Of a DNA stretch of 49,601 nt, positions 45,254 through 49,601 are shown one piece after another. The notes below the pieces were generated by a model that saw only the letters and a program-made list of their open reading frames with translations, ran no database searches and was not told the origin of the DNA. How positions within the stretch are numbered: position 1 is the first letter of the stretch; the number at the start of each line of letters is the position of its first letter. Both the position numbers and the translations under genes were made by a program. Where the stretch lies: contig JAOTWJ010000007.1 in the NCBI GenBank assembly GCA_029862925.1, positions 1 through 49,601 on the forward strand. Direction: 5' to 3'. The stretch comes from Gemmatimonadota bacterium. GTDB taxonomy: Bacteria > Gemmatimonadota > Gemmatimonadetes > Gemmatimonadales > GWC2-71-9.

Positions 45254-46865
45254 GCCCAAGGCTGCGACGACGGCTGGCCGGGCGTCAAGCACGCTGCTGC
45301 TCGCGCTGCTCGCCGCCGCCTGCGAGCCCGGACCCGACGGCCACGCCGCGACGGTGTTCTACGCGTCCGGTGCCGAGCTCCAGTCCATCAACCCACTGGT
45401 GACCGTCCATCCGCTGGCCAAGCAGGTCCAGAAACACGTGCTGTTCCTGACGCTCGCGGACTACGACGAGCGCATGGAGCCACGGTCCCGTCTCGCGACG
45501 TGGACGTGGAGTGACGACCGCCGCCGGCTCCAATTCGAGTTGCGGCGGGACGTGCGGTGGCACGACGGCACACCGACGACGGCGGCGGATGTCGTTTGGA
45601 CGCTGGACCGCGCGCGCGATCCGCGCGTCGCCTATCCGCGGGCGACGGAGCTGCGCGACGTCACGGGCGCAGTGGCGCGCGATTCGTTCAGCCTGACGCT
45701 GCAGTTCCGCCGGCCTCAGCCGGTGTTTCCCGACGTGCTCACCGACCTCGCGATTCTGCCGCGCCACCGGCTGACCGCCGTCCCCCCGGAGCGCCTCCGT
45801 GAGGCGCCGTTCAACCGAGCGCCGGTCGGGAACGGGCCGTTCGTGTTCGTCGAACATCGGGCGAATCAGCGCTGGGTGTTCGACCGATCCCCCGGATTCC
45901 CCGCGGCCTTGGGGCAGCCCCACGTCGACCGCTTCGTCGTGGCGATCGTCGACGAGCCCACCACCAAGCTCGCGGCGCTCACGTCGGGCGAGCTGGATTT
46001 CGCGGGTATCAACCCCGCCCACGCCGCGTTCGTGCGGCGCGACGCGCGCCTCCAGGTCATCGACTACCCGATTCTCCTCTCCTACGCCGTGGTGTTCAAC
46101 CTGCGGCGTGTCCCGTTCGACGACCCAACGGTGCGCCGCGCGCTGTCCCGGGCAATCGACCGGGGCACCATCATCCGGGCCTACCTGTTCGGGTTCGGCA
46201 CGGTGGCATCCGGCCCCGTGAGTCCGGAGCATCCGTGGTACAACACCGCGGATTCGATCCCGTTCGACCCGGCGGCGGCAGCGGCCTTGCTTGAAGCCGG
46301 CGGGTGGCGGCGGGGTCCCGACGGCGTCCGTGTCCGCAACGGGGCCCGTCTGGCGTTCGACCTGCTCACCGTGGGCACGGGGGACATGGCGCTCGAGCAG
46401 ATGCTCCAGGCCCAGTGGCGCGGCCTCGGTGTGGCCGTGCGCATCCGCCAGCTCGAGCTCACGACGTTTCTCGCGACGGCTCAGAGCTCGGCCCGCGACT
46501 TCGACGCGCTCGTGACCGGCATCCCGGGTGACTTCGCGCTCGGCCACGTGGCGGCGATGTTCGATGGCGACGGCCCGTTGGCCTATCCCGGTCTGCGGGA
46601 TGCGGCCGTCGCGGCGGCCTTTGGCGCGGTGCGGGCGGCGGGGACCGCGACCGAGCTGGAGGCCGCGTGGCGCGGCGTGCAACGCGCCCTTGCGGCGGTC
46701 GAGGCGGTGGCGTGGGTGTATCATGCGCGGGGCGTGCAGGGCGCGGCGCGACGCGTCGCCGGCGTGCGGATCGACCTGCGGGGTGAACTGGCCGGCATTG
46801 CCGCGTGGCGCCTCGCGACGACGCCCGCCGACGGACGCGGCGGGACGGAGGGCGGATGGCCGTGA
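45252..46865 (+). CDS. Solute-binding lipoprotein (SBP_bac_5, DppA/OppA-like)
   Basis: This 537-residue extracytoplasmic binding protein has a leader with LLLALLAAAC (lipobox LAAAC, cysteine near residue 26). Mature motifs fit SBP_bac_5: AELQSINPLVTVHPLA, DGTPTTAADVVWTLDRARDP, NRAPVGNGPFVF, VFNLRRVPFDDPTVRRALSRAIDRGTII and the C-terminal Leu-rich region. ATG 45252 shares CATG (45251-45254) with the divergent DppB-like start. An ATG 60 bases upstream would add a basic extension inside the other gene. The stop overlaps the GHMP kinase start by 10 bases. It probably feeds the Dpp-type permease with oligosaccharides or peptides. Confidence 0.9.
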   Translation: MPKAATTAGRASSTLLLALLAAACEPGPDGHAATVFYASGAELQSINPLVTVHPLAKQVQKHVLFLTLADYDERMEPRSRLATWTWSDDRRRLQFELRRDVRWHDGTPTTAADVVWTLDRARDPRVAYPRATELRDVTGAVARDSFSLTLQFRRPQPVFPDVLTDLAILPRHRLTAVPPERLREAPFNRAPVGNGPFVFVEHRANQRWVFDRSPGFPAALGQPHVDRFVVAIVDEPTTKLAALTSGELDFAGINPAHAAFVRRDARLQVIDYPILLSYAVVFNLRRVPFDDPTVRRALSRAIDRGTIIRAYLFGFGTVASGPVSPEHPWYNTADSIPFDPAAAAALLEAGGWRRGPDGVRVRNGARLAFDLLTVGTGDMALEQMLQAQWRGLGVAVRIRQLELTTFLATAQSSARDFDALVTGIPGDFALGHVAAMFDGDGPLAYPGLRDAAVAAAFGAVRAAGTATELEAAWRGVQRALAAVEAVAWVYHARGVQGAARRVAGVRIDLRGELAGIAAWRLATTPADGRGGTEGGWP

Positions 46866-47899
46866 CGGACGGGCCGTGGCGGGTGCGCGCGCGCGCGCCC
46901 GTGCGCATCGATTTCGCCGGTGGGTGGTCGGACGTCCCCGTGTTCGCGGAGGCCGCCGGCGGGGTGGTCACGAACGCCGCGCTGGCGGCGCATGTGCACG
47001 TCGATGCGCTCCGCGGTGGCCGGGGCATTCGCCTCGTGGCCGAAGACCTGGGGGAGCGGGTCGCGGTTGACGGACCCGCCGGGCTCACCTACGACGGACG
47101 ACTCGACCTCCACAAGGCGGCGCTCAACATGCTGCCGGTGACCGGAGGGATCGAGGTGCTCACCCGCGCGGATGTGCCCGCGGGATCCGGGCTGGGGGCG
47201 TCCGGGGCGTTGGATGTCGCGCTGGTCGCCGCGCTCGCATACCTGCGCCACGAGCGCTTCGACCGGGCCGACCTCGCCGAGTTGGGGTTTGACCTCGAAG
47301 CCAAGGAACTGGGCCTCCTCGGCGGCCGGCAGGATCAGTACGCCGGCGCGTTGGGCGGATGGCACGAGCTCGCGTTCTCGGCGGTGGGGGTAGCCGTCCG
47401 GCCGATCGCCCCGACGCCGGAGCAGGTGGGGGAGCTCGAGAGCATGCTCGTGATTGCCTACACCGGTCAGTCGCACTTCTCCTCCCACACGCACGGCCGG
47501 GTGTGGGACGCCTTTCGGGCCGGCAACCCGGAGGTGGTGGAAGCGCTCGGGGTGATTCGGGACCTGGGGGCTGCCGCGGCGAACGCCCTGCGTGCCGGTG
47601 ACTGGCGCGCCCTCGCCGCTACGATTGACGAGAACTGGCGCCAGCAGCAGCGGCTCGACGACACCATCTCCACCCCGGCGGTCCGCCGGGTCGAGGACGC
47701 CGCCCGTGGGGCGGGGGCGTGGGGCCTCAAGGCGACGGGTGCGGGCGCGGGTGGCTGCCTCCTCGTGCTCGGCCCGCCGTCCCGGCGCCACGAGGTGGAG
47801 CGGGCGGTCGAGGCTGCGGGGGCGACCACGCTCTCCGTGAGGTTCGACTTTTCCGGGGTCGAGGTGTGGGAAGACGATGCTCCGGCCGATCGCGCGTGA
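46856..47899 (+). CDS. GHMP sugar kinase (HddA / fucokinase-like)
   Basis: This 347-residue kinase has the GHMP start RAPVRIDFAGGWSDVPVFAEAAGGVVTNAA, the phosphate loop PAGSGLGASGALD (usually PxGxGLGSSSA) and the C-terminal GLKATGAGAGGCLL motif. The FAGGWxDVP motif is typical of D-glycero-D-manno-heptose-7-phosphate kinase and the L-fucose kinase group. In this locus it probably phosphorylates a sugar freed by the mannosidase or lyase. ATG 46856 has GGAGGG just upstream. It overlaps both neighbours: 10 bases with the binding protein, 23 bases with the heparinase-type gene. Confidence 0.9.
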   Translation: MAVTDGPWRVRARAPVRIDFAGGWSDVPVFAEAAGGVVTNAALAAHVHVDALRGGRGIRLVAEDLGERVAVDGPAGLTYDGRLDLHKAALNMLPVTGGIEVLTRADVPAGSGLGASGALDVALVAALAYLRHERFDRADLAELGFDLEAKELGLLGGRQDQYAGALGGWHELAFSAVGVAVRPIAPTPEQVGELESMLVIAYTGQSHFSSHTHGRVWDAFRAGNPEVVEALGVIRDLGAAAANALRAGDWRALAATIDENWRQQQRLDDTISTPAVRRVEDAARGAGAWGLKATGAGAGGCLLVLGPPSRRHEVERAVEAAGATTLSVRFDFSGVEVWEDDAPADRA

Positions 47900-49601
47900 A
47901 CTCGGCGAGCGCCGCCTGACCGTCGCGCGTACGCCGGTCCTCGCGCGGGCGGCGGCGCGGCTCGAGCGGCTGCTCGGCGATCTCGGCCTCGCTCACCCGT
48001 ACCTGCCCGAGGCCAAAGCCCTGCTCTCCCGCGACGGGGGCGTCTGTCCGCACGACGGAACCCGACTCACCTTCGATCCTGATGCGCCGTTCGCGCACCG
48101 CTGCCCCTGCTGCCATGCCACGTTCGAGGGCGAGCGGCACCATCGGGCGTGGGTCACCCGCTACCAACTCTGGCTCAGCGAACGCGCCGTGCATCTGGCG
48201 CTGCTCGGGGCGCTGGGTGCCCGGCGGGATCTCGCCGAGCGCGCGGGTCGTATCCTCACCGCCTACGCCGGTCAGTATCACCACTACCCGAATGCCGACA
48301 ACGTGCTCGGACCGACGCGACTCTTCTTCTCCACCTATCTCGAGTCCATCTGGCTCGTACAGGTAGTCGTCGCCAGCGCTGTGCTCGAAGCCGGTCATCC
48401 CGACGCCCTGACGACCGCCGAGTGGGCCGCCGTGCGGCGCATGGTGGGCGACTCGGCGGCGCTGATCGCGGAGTTCGAGGAGGGCTGGTCGAACCGGCAG
48501 GTGTGGAATGCCGCCGCACTCGTGGCGGCCGGTGGTTGGCTCGGCGACGCGCGCCTCAGGGACCGCGGGTGGCGTGGTCCTTGGGGCCTTGCCTCGCTGG
48601 CCCGGGCGGTGGACGACGATGGGCTGTGGCACGAGGGGGAGAACTACCACCTGTTCGCCACCCGCGGGTTCTTGCTGGCCGCCGAGGTGATCCGGTGGCA
48701 GGGTGGCGACCTCTATGCGGGAACCCGGCTCGATCGCATGTACGGCGCTCCCCTCGTCACCCTGCTGTCGGACCTCACACTGCCCGCCCGCGGGGACGCG
48801 CCCTACGGGGTGTCGGTCCGGCAGCCCCGGTTCTGCGAACTCTGGGAGCTCGGTCGGGCCCGCGCCCGCGACCCCCGTCTGGACGGCATCCTCGCGCGAC
48901 TGTACGCGGCCGACGGACCGGAGCTCGACGACGCCGGCCGACGCGAGCTCGCGGAACAGGAGATCAACCGCCCCGCGCATCGCCAGCACCGCGACCGCGC
49001 GGGATGGAAAGGCCTGTTGTGGATGCGCCCCGACGCCCCGACGCCCGGAGACGACGGCACGGCCGACTCCCATCTGTTGGAGCTCCAGGGACTCGCCGTG
49101 TTGCGGCCGGAAGGCCGGCGAACGGCATTGCTCGAATGCGGCCGTCGCGCCGGCGGACACGCGCACCCCGATCGTCTCCACCTGTCGCTGGCGTGGGAGA
49201 CGCCCGTGCTCGCTGATTTCGGCACGGGCTCGTACGTCAGCCCGTCGCTCCACTGGTATCGCTCGGCGCTGGCGCACAACGCGCCGCTCCCCACGGGGGG
49301 CCGGCAGGACTCCGTTCCTGCGGCGTGCGACGGCTTTGGGTCGGTCGAGGAGTGGAGGTGGTGTCGCGCACGCGCCGACGGTCTGTGCGGCCCACACACG
49401 GGGGCCACCCGCACGGTCGTGGCCGGCACGGACTTCGTGCTCGACGTGGTGGACATCCGCGCGCCGCAGGGGGTGATGATCGACCTCCCCGTCCATCCCC
49501 TCATCCCCCTCGTTGGGTCGGCGGGGACACCCGCCGCGGCCCCCGGCGTAGCGCCTGTTGGCCACGAGACAGGGTACGATCGCGTGACCGCGTGGCGCGA
49601 A
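47877..49601 (+). CDS. Heparinase II/III-type polysaccharide lyase, C-terminus beyond the window
   Basis: The frame is open for 575 residues to the window edge. It starts at ATG 47877 inside the GHMP kinase gene. The N-terminal helical domain carries WVTRYQLWLSERAVHLALLG and a long alpha-alpha toroid with YHHYPNADNVLGPTRLFFSTYLE. The family hallmark is at about residues 420-450: GGHAHPDRLHLSL, VLADFGTGSY and YRSALAHNAPL. Residues about 60-85 form a degenerate zinc ribbon, CPHDG then CPCC. No signal peptide is seen. Such lyases split uronate-containing polysaccharides; here it sits with a mannosidase and sugar kinase. The end of the protein is missing. Confidence 0.9.
   Translation, partial: MLRPIARELGERRLTVARTPVLARAAARLERLLGDLGLAHPYLPEAKALLSRDGGVCPHDGTRLTFDPDAPFAHRCPCCHATFEGERHHRAWVTRYQLWLSERAVHLALLGALGARRDLAERAGRILTAYAGQYHHYPNADNVLGPTRLFFSTYLESIWLVQVVVASAVLEAGHPDALTTAEWAAVRRMVGDSAALIAEFEEGWSNRQVWNAAALVAAGGWLGDARLRDRGWRGPWGLASLARAVDDDGLWHEGENYHLFATRGFLLAAEVIRWQGGDLYAGTRLDRMYGAPLVTLLSDLTLPARGDAPYGVSVRQPRFCELWELGRARARDPRLDGILARLYAADGPELDDAGRRELAEQEINRPAHRQHRDRAGWKGLLWMRPDAPTPGDDGTADSHLLELQGLAVLRPEGRRTALLECGRRAGGHAHPDRLHLSLAWETPVLADFGTGSYVSPSLHWYRSALAHNAPLPTGGRQDSVPAACDGFGSVEEWRWCRARADGLCGPHTGATRTVVAGTDFVLDVVDIRAPQGVMIDLPVHPLIPLVGSAGTPAAAPGVAPVGHETGYDRVTAWRE

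Overview
The window is about 49.6 kb of very GC-rich, gene-dense bacterial DNA. Genes overlap by 1-17 bases at many junctions. There are many secreted lipoproteins, Tat-type leaders, a large DUF5916 outer-membrane protein, a TolB-propeller/Ig-like lipoprotein, an RND efflux operon and a poxvirus-type topoisomerase IB. This mix suggests a Gram-negative, double-membraned soil or sediment bacterium, most like Gemmatimonadota. That placement is inferred from gene content only; no rRNA or tRNA marker was seen. No mobile element, CRISPR array or phage gene was recognised.

Layout. 1-4487 (minus): two tandem paralogous surface lipoproteins, the first cut by the window edge. 4587-6461 (minus): acyl-CoA dehydrogenase. 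6565-14699 (plus): six genes that overlap or abut (PRTase-like protein, secreted PIG-L deacetylase, binding protein / ATPase / two-domain permease of an ABC importer, MFS transporter). 14745-18734 (minus): YtcJ-like amidohydrolase, group II PLP decarboxylase, membrane-anchored alpha/beta hydrolase. 18816-21202 (plus): ABC-2 exporter pair and a small coiled-coil protein, convergent with an alpha/beta hydrolase (21215-22024). 22203-28853 (plus): TetR regulator, TolC-like channel, membrane fusion protein and RND pump in one operon, behind a promoter carrying three 14-bp operator-like repeats. 29025-31709 (plus): DUF5916 outer-membrane protein. 31964-33040 (minus): topoisomerase IB. 33246-38898 (minus): NTF2-like lipoprotein, MBL-fold hydrolase, small secreted protein, two mini zinc-ribbon proteins, then an overlapping trio of nitrilase-like protein, methyltransferase and a tandem pseudokinase-kinase. 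39022-40755 (plus): small Tat-leader protein and amidase. 40799-49601: GH38 alpha-mannosidase, Dpp-type permeases, SBP_bac_5 lipoprotein, GHMP sugar kinase and a heparinase II/III-type lyase, which reads as a glycan uptake and degradation locus.

The points most worth a second look are: the single-chain pseudokinase-kinase that overlaps a methyltransferase and a nitrilase-like protein lacking the catalytic lysine; the glycan locus, whose divergent transporter genes appear to start on one shared CATG and whose mannosidase seems to need a CTG start; a palindromic heptamer repeat that encodes VKRET at the C-termini of both convergent genes; octamer arrays at two gene ends; a seven-tract G-quadruplex motif at a gene junction; and the triple operator upstream of the efflux operon.
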